Positions 16,146 to 25,385 of a DNA stretch of 64,000 nt are shown one piece after another (the stretch's first letter is position 1; the number at the start of each line of letters is the position of its first letter). Both the position numbers and the translations under genes were made by a program. The DNA comes from Bacillota bacterium (lineage in GTDB: Bacteria; Bacillota; Negativicutes; DSM-13327). The notes beneath the pieces were generated by a model, which was not told the origin of the DNA, did not search any database, and was given only the letters and a program-made list of their open reading frames with translations. The stretch spans positions 27,043 through 91,042 of the forward strand of contig JAGFZX010000009.1 of the NCBI GenBank assembly GCA_017889585.1, given 5' to 3'.

Positions 16146-18246
16146 TTTTAATTTTTCTCCTCTCTAACTCTTTTACAGGCTCTGAATATTCAATACGCTT
16201 ATGAAACATACTCGAAAGAACTCTGATATATACATCGCCAATGATATTCAAATCTCTTAACGTCAAATTACATTCATCAAGCTGTCCATCATGCAAACGT
16301 TCGCGAATGAGTTTACGTACTGTGGCTTCAATCCTATTTGCATTTGGCTTGCTAATCGACCTAACTGCTGCCTCACAGGCATCAGCCAACATAATAAGGG
16401 CTGCTTCTTTGCTCTGCGGCCTAGGTCCTTCATAACGAAAATCAGCTTCAATAATACATTCACCATGCTCATTTTCCGTAGCCTGTTTATAGAAATAAGA
16501 CACCAGCATTGTACCATGATGTTGTTGCACAATATCAACAATAACTTGGGGTAACTTATAATCTCGACATAAATCCACGCCATCTTTAATATGGGATGTA
16601 ACAATCAAAGTGCTTAATGAAGGCGCTATTTTATCATGGGGGTTTTCATTTCCCACCTGATTTTCCACGAAAAAGTAGGGTCTTTTAATCTTTCCAATAT
16701 CATGATAATAGGCCCCTACCCGTACCGTAACAGGCTCAGCACCGATGTGACCTGCTGCTGTTTCTGCTAAATTGCCTACCATTACACTATGATGGTAGGT
16801 ACCCGGCGCATCTAGAAGCAGACGTTGTAATAAGGGATGATTAGGCTGGGCTAACTCTAATAGTTTTAGTGGTGTAGTAATATTGAATACATTCTCTAAA
16901 TATGGCAATATACCAATTGTAATAACCGATGTTCCAATACCATTCACTATACCAAGAACACCTTGCGCCAAAATTTGGCTATTATTTAATTGTTCAATAA
17001 ACCCAGTTGAACCGATAACCAAAAAATTAACAGCGGCAATCCATATTCCTGTTCTCGTTAAACTATAGCCATGGGCTATTTTAGATACACTATAAACACC
17101 AATTATACTACCAATTAGAGCCATTGACACTCCTCGCAAATTATATTCGGCAATGACACCAAAGAATAGTGATAAAACTACACTAACCAACAATCCTAAC
17201 CGTTCATCAATCAAGATAGCCGTAAGAAGGGCACCTGCCGCCACAGGAGCAGCAAAATCCGAATAATAATGAGCAGCTTTTCCGAGGAGTAATGTCACCA
17301 AAATAATTAATCCCAAGAGTACCAAATGTAAATCATTTTGGTATATAGGATAAGCAAATTTATACAAATATCCTAAAATAATCGACATAATGATTAAGAC
17401 AAAAATAGCCAACCCAAATATACGCACTTCACTAATGTGCCCTTTAGACAATCCAACTTCTTCCATCCCATGAATTTGTTCAGCGGTCACAACATCTCCA
17501 CGCCTCACCATGATCTGACCTTTTTTTACTGTTTCCCGCACAGGTTCAATGCTAGTGATGGCTGCTTGTTTGCGTTTATCCGTCTCCCGCGCATTGAATA
17601 TAAAATTAGGCTGCAACAAGGTTTGTACAATTCCTGCTACTACCGTCTCTGTATTTTTTTCCAGACCTAATTCTTCTGTTTCAATTACTATATTTTTCCT
17701 AGCTATTTCTAAATCATCATCACGAATACCACGCTGAAAATACTTTCTTAGAATTGTTTTAGCCTGTTCTTCAGCAATAACAATCGATCTTTCATCAAGT
17801 GCGATCAGCCCAGCTACAACATTATTTGATAGTGGTATTATCAAATTTTCCTGCATTTTCCCCATTTTTTGTTCCGTAGAAACTAATGTTTTATCCAAGA
17901 GCACCATCCGCACAGTTTTAAAGATCGCCCCTACAAAATCTTCAACTTTCGCTATTGCGGCTACATCAATATCATATACATTAGCAACACTTGCTAATAC
18001 CTCTGCTTCAAGTTTTTTTGTTTTAGCTAAATCTACATAAGCAACTGTCCTTGGCGAGATAATATCACGGTCACTTACTTGTCCTACCTCAAAAGATACT
18101 TTATCTGAAATAAAATCTGTAGACAAAATAATCATAAACAAGAAAAAAAACGCCAAACCTAATACAATTCGTCGCGCAACCGGTTTAGCGTATACACTTG
18201 TGGGCTGGACAAAAAAATCCCGCAATTTACTATTTAATGATATCAT
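16054..18246 (-). CDS. pgpH: 7TM-HD membrane phosphodiesterase (PgpH/YqfF family)
   Basis: Characterised members hydrolyse cyclic di-AMP. The 730-residue product has one N-terminal membrane helix and a large extracytoplasmic 7TMR-HDED domain (about 50-265). Seven membrane helices (about 270-465) follow, and a cytoplasmic HD domain carries the residues HHSVMVGNLAE, YYHDIGK and QQHHGT. The ATG at 18246 has GGAG 9 nt upstream. The last about 30 residues, polar and poorly conserved, overlap ybeY. phoH, which usually precedes it, is missing here. Confidence 0.93.
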   Translation of the reverse strand: MISLNSKLRDFFVQPTSVYAKPVARRIVLGLAFFFLFMIILSTDFISDKVSFEVGQVSDRDIISPRTVAYVDLAKTKKLEAEVLASVANVYDIDVAAIAKVEDFVGAIFKTVRMVLLDKTLVSTEQKMGKMQENLIIPLSNNVVAGLIALDERSIVIAEEQAKTILRKYFQRGIRDDDLEIARKNIVIETEELGLEKNTETVVAGIVQTLLQPNFIFNARETDKRKQAAITSIEPVRETVKKGQIMVRRGDVVTAEQIHGMEEVGLSKGHISEVRIFGLAIFVLIIMSIILGYLYKFAYPIYQNDLHLVLLGLIILVTLLLGKAAHYYSDFAAPVAAGALLTAILIDERLGLLVSVVLSLFFGVIAEYNLRGVSMALIGSIIGVYSVSKIAHGYSLTRTGIWIAAVNFLVIGSTGFIEQLNNSQILAQGVLGIVNGIGTSVITIGILPYLENVFNITTPLKLLELAQPNHPLLQRLLLDAPGTYHHSVMVGNLAETAAGHIGAEPVTVRVGAYYHDIGKIKRPYFFVENQVGNENPHDKIAPSLSTLIVTSHIKDGVDLCRDYKLPQVIVDIVQQHHGTMLVSYFYKQATENEHGECIIEADFRYEGPRPQSKEAALIMLADACEAAVRSISKPNANRIEATVRKLIRERLHDGQLDECNLTLRDLNIIGDVYIRVLSSMFHKRIEYSEPVKELERRKIKNGNCNKQPTGKDDNNVVDGTNTAVGIAKNC

Positions 18247-18298
18247 ACATTTCAACTCCACTTAACAGCGTGCTATTACACACGCATCCATAATGTAC

Positions 18299-18372
18299 AA
18301 AGACTAGAGCAACAGGAAAACCCTGCCATAAGAGCAGTAAGATAAGTGTTCCCCGTTACCGCTAGTCCTATT
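18299..18372 (-). other. Structured intergenic element between yqfD and pgpH
   Basis: On the minus strand GGACTAGCGGTAACGGGGAA pairs imperfectly with TTCCTGTTGCTCTAGTC, enclosing an about 28-nt loop. It fills the 164-nt gap where phoH is expected. It could be a leader structure for pgpH. I do not recognise a known riboswitch class. Confidence 0.4.
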
Positions 18373-18410
18373 CAAACAGCAATATAATCAGGACCGCCAC
18401 TCTAATCAGT

Positions 18411-19604
18411 TTAGGGTATATTCATAAATAGCCCAATGTCCTCAACAGTTTCTACATTAACTTTAACCCGGGCCAAGTTATTTTCTGGTATTTGTAACAC
18501 CTCAATATTCCTAGAAAGTATATGCGCTGTCTCAGGAATTAAGGATTGTACTTCTGCTAATGCTTTAGCTTTGCCATATTCCCGAGCGTCTTCTATACTG
18601 AGGGTGATGGTTTTACTATTCACTTCATGATATATGCTTATTATAGATTCGACAGCAATGTCACTATTCCTCCACCATGAGAGCTTTTTATTAAACACCT
18701 CTACCTCAAACTGCCGCTCAGGATCTAGTGCCACTTTTTTTAGTAAGATTTCATTCTGCAACACTTTTAAAGTTACACTAGTTTCCTGCCTTCCAGTACG
18801 TTCATGGATTGTTTTCACCAATTCAGTTTCACTATAACCTTCATACCATACTCGAGCTTTTACAATACCATTGGCTCGAATCAATTGAGGCGTTATATTA
18901 TTAACATCTTCCTTACCATCATAAGCAACCCCTTTAATCAATATCTCGCCTTTCTTCACAGTGTCGCCTTTCTTCACTGTACTTTGCCCAGCTAAAGCAA
19001 TGATGTTTGTAATAATTCCATCTTTAGCAGCAATAATATGGGCTGGTGCTTTATCTGGTTCCTTTGACATCGTCTTTTCCACTATTTCCACTACAGCACG
19101 TGTGCCAGTAAAATTTACACTCACCCATGCAACTTCAGGAATCCTGAGCAGTATTTGATTTTCAATCATCTTAGTACTGACGGTATCTTTTAAAACACCT
19201 GGTTTTAAACCTTGCTCATATACAACATCCTTAATTTGACTAGCCGTTATATAATTCATTCCAACTATATCGACAAACCATATATAGGACATCAATATAT
19301 TGAGCAACGTCAGAAATATAACTCCACCAACAACCAGCATTTTGCGACGCTTAATCCTTTTGGTCAGAAAGGGTAACCCTGCATAGTCAACCACCTGTAT
19401 GCGATTTCGACTTTTGCGTACTAATGGCCTTAGACTGAAAAAATCATATAAGCGCATACAAACGATAAAGTCATCATTTTTTTTAGTTATACTCAATAAA
19501 TTTATTTTTTCCAGCATACACAAATTAATAAATTTTTCCGGCATAGCACCGCTCACTTTAATTGTCACAGTACCACTAATATAATTGAGTATATTAGATA
19601 TCAT
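18411..19604 (-). CDS. yqfD: Sporulation protein YqfD
   Basis: YqfD is a membrane protein of the sigma-E regulon, needed for sporulation in Bacillus. The 397-residue product has an N-terminal cytoplasmic region and one membrane helix near residues 90-110 (LVVGGVIFLTLLNILMSYIW). A large extracytoplasmic region follows, including the GMNYITASQIKDVVYEQGL POTRA-like segment and the lipoyl-like AGQSTVKKGDTVKKGEILIKG segment. It overlaps yqfC by 11 nt (shared ATGATATCTAA), implying coupled translation. It ends immediately at a stop with phoH absent downstream. Confidence 0.92.
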   Translation of the reverse strand: MISNILNYISGTVTIKVSGAMPEKFINLCMLEKINLLSITKKNDDFIVCMRLYDFFSLRPLVRKSRNRIQVVDYAGLPFLTKRIKRRKMLVVGGVIFLTLLNILMSYIWFVDIVGMNYITASQIKDVVYEQGLKPGVLKDTVSTKMIENQILLRIPEVAWVSVNFTGTRAVVEIVEKTMSKEPDKAPAHIIAAKDGIITNIIALAGQSTVKKGDTVKKGEILIKGVAYDGKEDVNNITPQLIRANGIVKARVWYEGYSETELVKTIHERTGRQETSVTLKVLQNEILLKKVALDPERQFEVEVFNKKLSWWRNSDIAVESIISIYHEVNSKTITLSIEDAREYGKAKALAEVQSLIPETAHILSRNIEVLQIPENNLARVKVNVETVEDIGLFMNIP

Positions 19605-19866
19605 ACTTTATTTCCCCCACTGTACCCTCAACTAAAATTTGCTCTATTTGCAAATTACCTAGCATTAAATTTTTGCCTGCTACAAGTAATTCACCTTGAT
19701 TTAATTTTATACGTACTAATGAAGGAGTGTACTCAATAATACCTTTATGATTTTCTACTAACAGTTGTTGATTACCAAGCATCGTAATCCGCGGTAAATC
19801 AAGCACAATATCCTGGGGAATCTCTAGCACACCCGCCAATCTTTGCCATTGTGTGTTCTTGCGCAT
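19594..19866 (-). CDS. yqfC: Sporulation protein YqfC (YabP family)
   Basis: This 90-residue protein belongs to the YabP/YqfC family of sporulation proteins, which act in the mother cell. The pattern LPRITMLGNQQLLVENHKGI and the ending GTVGEIKYDI are typical. The ATG at 19866 is preceded by GGAGGGAG; the ATG 18 nt upstream forms part of that ribosome site. It pairs with yqfD by overlap. The promoter is expected to be sigma-E dependent, but I could not define it. Confidence 0.9.
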   Translation of the reverse strand: MRKNTQWQRLAGVLEIPQDIVLDLPRITMLGNQQLLVENHKGIIEYTPSLVRIKLNQGELLVAGKNLMLGNLQIEQILVEGTVGEIKYDI

Positions 19867-19935
19867 AGTACTCCCTCCCTCCATATAAAATGTATGCTCA
19901 AAAACATCTGTTTATTACTAGAGGGTGAAAGTGTC

Positions 19936-20080
19936 CTTGAACCGCAGAGGCGGTAGAGAGTAAAAAAACGTTAAACGCGAAGACACGAAGAATATGAAGA
20001 ACATACAAAGTAGAAATAAATTATTCCCTTCGCGTTGCCTTCAAATCTTCGCTTCTTCGCATTTAACGGCTTTTTTCTCT
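19936..20080. repeat. Inverted repeat with GAAGACACGAAG motifs
   Basis: CGTTAAACGCGAAGACACGAAG near 19968-19989 is mirrored by CTTCGCTTCTTCGCATTTAACG near 20047-20068, with only a few mismatches. The outer motif TTGAACCGCAGAGGCGG resembles TTGAACCGCAAAGACAC in the dnaK-dnaJ gap. No ORF inside is convincing. It is an intergenic repeat of the REP or MITE kind. Confidence 0.55.
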
Positions 20081-20114
20081 AAAAAAGTACAAGCATACGA
20101 ATTGCCCTACTCTC

Positions 20115-21638
20115 TTACTGCACTGGTATCGATGGTATATGATCAGCATATCGCTGCTCTAATAAGTTTTCAAATTTATGAACCTTTACTGGTGCTGCGA
20201 AACGCATATAATTTGTTGCAACAATCATCTCACCGCACTCTAAATTTTTAATTTCATTGCGTTGACTCAAAATATCTTTACGGCACATCGCTTCTAATTT
20301 AGTCCTATCAGCTTTGGAAGCAAGGCCTAGAATAAATAAAGTATTTAACTGAGATAGAACATCATCGGCCAATAAACGTGGTTGCTGGTCAACGATACAC
20401 ATCCCTAAATTAAACTTCCGGGCCTCACTCACTAGGCGAGCAAACACATTATTGCTACTGTGTGCTTTTTTACCTAAAAACCGATGGGCTTCTTCTAGCA
20501 CTATTAATACTGGTTTAATTTGACTGCGTTCAATTTCAGTCTTGCTAGCATAATTTTTTAGTAGTTTTTTTGATAACAAAGTAGACAAAGCCTGCTCGCC
20601 TATAGCTGAAATATTTTTTAGTTCAACAAGCACTACCTTACCTTGTTCCAATTCGGCAAGCATTTCGCTAATAACAGTTTGCTCTTCTTCAGCGATATTA
20701 AGTTCCTGCATTACATTCCAACAAATACTTTTTATTTTTCCAATAGTCCGAGCATTATATTTTTGTCCTGTACAGCCAGCCAATTCTTCAACAATATCGT
20801 CCACATCATATTGCAGTACGTATTTCATCCAATTTTCTTTCCATATTGATGAAAGCTTATAGATGGCATCAAGCTGCGGCTCAGTAAAAGTAGCACAAGC
20901 TGTAATATCATCTGCATCAACCTCAGCAAAATTTACTGCAATTTTTTTCCCATATTCCTGCACATCAGTATGATAAACACTTAAACGATCTTTAGACATA
21001 GGATGAGATGATAAATCTTTAAAATACTCATTATGGACATCAAAAACTAACAATCCATAGTTTCCACTATCAACGACAGAACTAGCTAATACCTTTATTA
21101 AATTGCTTTTACCTGACCCAGTAGTACCAAAAACCCCAATATGCTCTGTAATTGCTTGTGAGCCATAAATACCTACTGGTAAACTAAGTGCACCACGCCC
21201 GCTTTTCAAAAAACCAACTTCTAAATCACCTTTCATTTCAGCGAGCAAACTGGTATCTTGAGGACTGAGTGCCCGCACCTGACAGAAAAAGTCTGGACAG
21301 GTTTTCGGATTGAGCAGCTGACCACTATCATCAGCATAACATAACTGCTCAGCCAGACCAATTTTCACAGTATGATTGCCGCCCAAATAAAAATCTAAAT
21401 CCTCCTGATTTTCTACCTGACCATTTTCGTCAAGCTTACTCATCAAATAGCCAACACCATTTATACCTGACCAACGTGATTTTACTTTGAAATCATAGGC
21501 CCTAATGTAAAACCTATCATTATTTTTACCTTCCACAACTAAAATATCACCAAAATCAACATCTTGATTAGGTCCAACCACAAACTCTACTGAAGTACCT
21601 TTGGCATATGTCAATCGTCCTTTGTATTCTGCATCCAT
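20115..21638 (-). CDS. HerA-like ATPase (DUF87)
   Basis: The 507-residue product resembles HerA-type hexameric DNA-pumping ATPases. It has an N-terminal beta-barrel-like region (about 1-90), Walker A GVFGTTGSGKSNLIKV near 170-185, FDVHNEYF, Walker B VLIVLEEAHRFLG near 355, and an arginine-containing SEARKFNLGMCIVDQQPR stretch. HerA usually works with the nuclease NurA in end resection; no NurA is adjacent. The start has GAAGGGGG upstream. It sits between yqfC and the floA cluster, which is not its usual location in Bacillus. Its role is inferred only at the level of DNA translocation. Confidence 0.8.
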   Translation of the reverse strand: MDAEYKGRLTYAKGTSVEFVVGPNQDVDFGDILVVEGKNNDRFYIRAYDFKVKSRWSGINGVGYLMSKLDENGQVENQEDLDFYLGGNHTVKIGLAEQLCYADDSGQLLNPKTCPDFFCQVRALSPQDTSLLAEMKGDLEVGFLKSGRGALSLPVGIYGSQAITEHIGVFGTTGSGKSNLIKVLASSVVDSGNYGLLVFDVHNEYFKDLSSHPMSKDRLSVYHTDVQEYGKKIAVNFAEVDADDITACATFTEPQLDAIYKLSSIWKENWMKYVLQYDVDDIVEELAGCTGQKYNARTIGKIKSICWNVMQELNIAEEEQTVISEMLAELEQGKVVLVELKNISAIGEQALSTLLSKKLLKNYASKTEIERSQIKPVLIVLEEAHRFLGKKAHSSNNVFARLVSEARKFNLGMCIVDQQPRLLADDVLSQLNTLFILGLASKADRTKLEAMCRKDILSQRNEIKNLECGEMIVATNYMRFAAPVKVHKFENLLEQRYADHIPSIPVQ

Positions 21639-21741
21639 AAATCTACCCCCTTCTAGAAGTATTATTCCCTATGCTTGCACAACGCAGATGGACGTTTTTC
21701 AAATAGACGCTATTATTAATTATAATGTACTAAATAGTCAT

Positions 21742-21775
21742 AAAAATAACAGGGATTATTTTCCCTGTTATTTTT
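21742..21775 (-). terminator. Intrinsic terminator after the floA-associated gene
   Basis: AAAAATAACAGGG pairs with CCCTGTTATTTTT across an 8-nt loop. It starts 8 nt after the 21784 stop and closes the nfeD-floA unit. Confidence 0.85.
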
Positions 21776-21783
21776 ATATTTAT

Positions 21784-22128
21784 TTATCGTCTTACAAATG
21801 GCCGATATGCCCGGGGTGGTTGTAAAATTTCTGCGAAAATTACACCATTTGTGATCATGTTTTGCTCAAGCTTACCATGCCATGCCGATTGCTCTTCCAC
21901 TATAGCAGGAACACTTTGCGCTTTGTCAACTACCATCGATGATTGTACTCCAGTGGCACTCGCCATATATTCTACTGTCTTGATTTTGGGGGATGCATTC
22001 ATCATTTCAGGATTTAGCAGTTCAGGTACAGCTGATTGTATATTTTTTTTTGCAAGATAACGCTTTAATAATGCTGGACCTAAATAGAATATTGCCATGA
22101 ATAGCAGCAGTATTAATATATCCATCAT
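21784..22128 (-). CDS. Small membrane-anchored protein of unknown function
   Basis: This 114-residue protein is not one I recognise. The first about 17 residues form a hydrophobic helix (ILILLLFMAIFYLGPALL). A short basic stretch and a soluble tail follow, with no cysteines. The end FAEILQPPRAYRPFVRR is proline- and arginine-rich. It starts 5 nt after the floA stop and shares its terminator, so it is probably co-expressed with floA and nfeD. A membrane partner of flotillin is plausible but is inference. Confidence 0.6.
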   Translation of the reverse strand: MMDILILLLFMAIFYLGPALLKRYLAKKNIQSAVPELLNPEMMNASPKIKTVEYMASATGVQSSMVVDKAQSVPAIVEEQSAWHGKLEQNMITNGVIFAEILQPPRAYRPFVRR

Positions 22129-22133
22129 ATCAC

Positions 22134-23138
22134 CTACCGTCTAGGTTCTTCAGGTTTAGACTCTTTGGGCGCTGTAGGTCCGGCTTTACTAATGGTTTCC
22201 CGCATTTGGGTATCTGCCATAATATTATTCATATTATAATAATCCATAACCCCGATACGCCCTTCAGTTAGGGCTGTAGAAAGAGCATGAGGCACCTCAG
22301 CTTGAGCTTCCACTACTTTAGCTTGCATTTCCTGGGTATATGCTTTCATTTCCTGTTCTCTAGCTACTGCCATGGCCCGGCGTTCTTCGGCTTTGGCCTG
22401 GGCAATACGCTTTTCGGCTTCCGCTTGATCGGTCATGAGCTCTGCACCAATATTGCGTCCTACATCAATATCGGCAATATCAATTGACAAAATTTCAAAA
22501 GCCGTCCCCGCATCAAGACCTTTCGACAATACGGTTTTAGAAATATAATCAGGATTTGCTAATACATCCTTATGATCAGCAGAAGAACCAACAGTCGTAA
22601 CAATACCTTCACCAACTCTAGCTAATACCGTAGCCTCTCCAGCACCACCAACCAACCGATCAATATTAGCCCGTACTGTAACTCTAGCCTTAACTTTAAG
22701 CTCAATCCCATTTTTAGCAACAGCAGCAACGATCGGTGTCTCAATAACTTTAGGATTAACACTCATCTGCACTGCTTCAAGTACATCACGACCTGCCAAA
22801 TCAATGGCGGCAGCCCTTTGAAAAGGCAGAGGAATCTCAGCACGATGGGCAGCAATCAAGGCATCAACGACCCGATCTACATTTCCTCCCGCCAAATAAT
22901 GGGCTTCTAATTGATTCACAGTAACCTCAAGCCCTGCTTTATTAGCTTTAATCAAAGGCATTACAATTCTAGCAGGGGGCACACGTCTAAGCCTCATACC
23001 CACTAATGTAAAAATACCAACGCGCACTCCAGCAGCAATGGCAGAAATCCACAATCCCAAGGGAACAAAATGTAAAAATACACTAACTCCCACAACAATT
23101 AGAAATACAAAAAATGCAGGTGCTATTATTCCGCTCAT
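22134..23138 (-). CDS. floA: Flotillin-like protein FloA
   Basis: FloA scaffolds functional membrane microdomains. The 334-residue product has two closely spaced N-terminal hydrophobic segments (about 5-50), then the PHB/SPFH-like domain and a long Ala/Glu-rich coiled coil (about 235-290, [17 protein letters not shown]). The ending [20 protein letters not shown] is proline-rich. GGAGGCGATCGTT precedes the start. It follows nfeD by 27 nt, the standard yqeZ-yqfA arrangement. In Bacillus the pair is sigma-W controlled; I did not identify such a promoter. Confidence 0.95.
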   Translation of the reverse strand: MSGIIAPAFFVFLIVVGVSVFLHFVPLGLWISAIAAGVRVGIFTLVGMRLRRVPPARIVMPLIKANKAGLEVTVNQLEAHYLAGGNVDRVVDALIAAHRAEIPLPFQRAAAIDLAGRDVLEAVQMSVNPKVIETPIVAAVAKNGIELKVKARVTVRANIDRLVGGAGEATVLARVGEGIVTTVGSSADHKDVLANPDYISKTVLSKGLDAGTAFEILSIDIADIDVGRNIGAELMTDQAEAEKRIAQAKAEERRAMAVAREQEMKAYTQEMQAKVVEAQAEVPHALSTALTEGRIGVMDYYNMNNIMADTQMRETISKAGPTAPKESKPEEPRR

Positions 23139-23165
23139 AACGATCGCCTCCGTAATTTTATTTAC

Positions 23166-24461
23166 TCACACTGGGCGCACTACAATTCTACTACCATTAA
23201 CACTCACCACCTTGACCTTAGTGCCTGGTTCAATATACTGACCTTCTGATACTACATCAATTTTCTCCCCATCAATCGTCATCATACCAGCTGGTCTTAA
23301 GAGACTAACAACAAATCCTTCCCTATCAAGATAACTGCTATAATCGCGACTACTACTGAAACCAGCTTGGGATGTTTCCGATTCTTTGAGCACCATTTTC
23401 CCCCACAATCTACTAGACGGCAAAAATTTGAGTATCAATAAAAAAACAGCAATTGCCAGAGCTAAGCTAATGGATAAAATATTCACAGCTACCATATTGC
23501 CACCTAATGTGAGAAAAAAGCTAAGTAAAATACAACCAATACCGCTAATACCCCAAAAGCCAAAACCAGGTATATAGAGTTCAACCAATATTAGAACAAT
23601 ACCACCTACAAACAACATCAATTCCAGCCAACCAGCCACACCTGTCAACCACTGACTACCGAAAAACAATAAGGCGGCAAATAAACCAATAAACGCAGCT
23701 ACCCCCATACCCGCAGTTTTAATTTCTGTAAATACCGCTAAAAAAATTACAGATAATAATAATGATTTCACTGTACCATTAGATAGCCAACCAGCCAGCT
23801 TTTCCTGAGTGGCAAGGTTATATTCTACTATCTCGTAATTTGTTAGACCATAATAGGCGAGTACTGCGCTACGATCAGCAGCTGATACATCAGCATAACC
23901 AACCTCAATGGCTTGATAATCTGTCAAAGCTAAGATTTGCCCTGGTTCAGCATATCCAGCGAATCCCAAGGTCTTATCAACCATGGCTTCAGCCACTTTC
24001 ACATTTCGGCCTCTTTGATTGGCGGTAGCAGCAAACTCTGCTTTTAATGCCGCAATGGTTTTTTCTGTCGTGGGTATAGGTTCTGCCGCCCCAATACTTC
24101 CTCCTGGAGCAATAGCAATATGTTGATGAGCAAGAGCTATGAGCGCTCCAGCTGACCACGCTCGATTTTTTATGTAGCAAACCGTCTCGATGGGGGTTTG
24201 GCTAATCACATCACGAATCTTAACTGCGGAATCTACAAGCCCGCCAAAAGTATCAATTTCAATCATAATCGCCCGGGCGTGCTTGCCTTCAGCATCTGCC
24301 ACTGCACGGTTCACCAACGCCGCCTGTCCTCCATCAATTTCACCCTTAATATTAATGACAACCACTGGCTGGGCATTGGCTATTATTGGTTGACACGCCA
24401 TTAGTCCGTTAATAACCATACATAAAGCAAGCACTACAAATATGCGCCCTATACGCCCCAT
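23166..24461 (-). CDS. NfeD membrane-bound serine protease-like protein
   Basis: The 431-residue long-form NfeD starts with a signal peptide or membrane helix. A ClpP-class protease domain follows (about 35-215) with IDTFGGLV and the serine motif NRAWSAGAL. Several membrane helices (about 235-345) and a C-terminal OB-fold NfeD domain (VSLLRPAGMMTIDGE ... VSVNGSRIVVRPV) complete it. NfeD works with flotillins or stomatins in membrane quality control. The ATG at 24461 has GGGAGTG upstream. The floA gene directly follows. Confidence 0.92.
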   Translation of the reverse strand: MGRIGRIFVVLALCMVINGLMACQPIIANAQPVVVINIKGEIDGGQAALVNRAVADAEGKHARAIMIEIDTFGGLVDSAVKIRDVISQTPIETVCYIKNRAWSAGALIALAHQHIAIAPGGSIGAAEPIPTTEKTIAALKAEFAATANQRGRNVKVAEAMVDKTLGFAGYAEPGQILALTDYQAIEVGYADVSAADRSAVLAYYGLTNYEIVEYNLATQEKLAGWLSNGTVKSLLLSVIFLAVFTEIKTAGMGVAAFIGLFAALLFFGSQWLTGVAGWLELMLFVGGIVLILVELYIPGFGFWGISGIGCILLSFFLTLGGNMVAVNILSISLALAIAVFLLILKFLPSSRLWGKMVLKESETSQAGFSSSRDYSSYLDREGFVVSLLRPAGMMTIDGEKIDVVSEGQYIEPGTKVKVVSVNGSRIVVRPV

Positions 24462-24593
24462 AGTTATCACTCCCAATCTATGATATATTGCTTATCATTA
24501 TATGAAAATTTTTCTAAACTTTTCTGTCTTATAATATATTAATTATACTATAAACTATCGAAATTTTTACTAATTTATGTATATAAAAATTAA

Positions 24594-24627
24594 AATCCGG
24601 TACTTATTAAAAAATAAGTACCGGATT
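24594..24627 (-). terminator. Intrinsic terminator after yqeY
   Basis: AATCCGGTACTTATT pairs with its reverse complement across a short A/T loop and is followed by TTTTAATTTTT on the minus strand. It lies 3 nt after the yqeY stop. Confidence 0.85.
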
Positions 24628-24630
24628 AAC

Positions 24631-25083
24631 TCATTGATTTAGCATCTCTCGTACAATGGTGTTTATTAACTTACCATCAGCACGTCCCTTGACTTTAGGC
24701 ATAAGAACAGCCATTACCTTGCCCATTTCTTTCGGGCTAACCGCTTGCGTTTCCGCTACAGCACTCTCCACTAAAGTGCGAACTTCAGTTTCGCTCAGCT
24801 GTACCGGTAAGTAATTCATCAAAATTGCAATTTCCTGTTCAAGACTGTCGACCAAATCAGGGCGATTACCTTTCTTGAATTCTTCAATTGAATCCCGACG
24901 CATTTTTACTTCTTTTGCCAAAACGTCTAAAACCTCATCCTCAGAAAGCTCTTGCTTACGATCAATCTCGACATTTTTTATGTTAGCGCGTACCATACGG
25001 ATAACTGAAAGTCGCAATTTGCCGACTTCCTTCTCCTTCATAGCCTGCTTCATATCTTCTGTCAATCTCACTTTTAGAGACAT
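24631..25083 (-). CDS. GatB/YqeY family protein
   Basis: The 150-residue product is a YqeY family protein: an N-terminal helical domain (about 1-90) and a C-terminal domain like the tail of GatB (SPKEMGKVMAVLMPKVKGRADG). The latter is thought to recognise tRNA. A general role in tRNA-dependent metabolism is inferred; no catalytic motif is present. It follows rpsU by 32 nt, a strongly conserved pairing. Confidence 0.92.
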   Translation of the reverse strand: MSLKVRLTEDMKQAMKEKEVGKLRLSVIRMVRANIKNVEIDRKQELSEDEVLDVLAKEVKMRRDSIEEFKKGNRPDLVDSLEQEIAILMNYLPVQLSETEVRTLVESAVAETQAVSPKEMGKVMAVLMPKVKGRADGKLINTIVREMLNQ

Positions 25084-25115
25084 ATAAATACCTCCGAAAC
25101 GTGCAAAATCCTTAC

Positions 25116-25289
25116 TTAAAACTTACGTTTACGCGCTGCTTCGGACTTTTTCTTGCGCTTTACGCTAGGCTTTTCATAATGTTCGCGCTTTCTTATTTCA
25201 GCAAGGGTGCCGGCTTTTTGACAAGTACGCTTAAATCTGCGGAGTGCACTATCAATTGTTTCGTTTTTTCCTACTTTAACTTCTGACAT
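25116..25289 (-). CDS. rpsU: 30S ribosomal protein S21
   Basis: This 57-residue protein begins [20 protein letters not shown] and ends in a very basic [14 protein letters not shown] tail, the S21 pattern. S21 is a small-subunit protein at the mRNA exit region that assists initiation. GGGAGGGA lies upstream of the ATG. It is followed by yqeY, as in other Firmicutes. Confidence 0.96.
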   Translation of the reverse strand: MSEVKVGKNETIDSALRRFKRTCQKAGTLAEIRKREHYEKPSVKRKKKSEAARKRKF

Positions 25290-25385
25290 CTGATATCCCT
25301 CCCTCCACTCGGACCGTTACGGGGAAATGTATTTCGTTTACATACACCTAAAGATTATACACGATCAAGGTACACATTGTCAATA

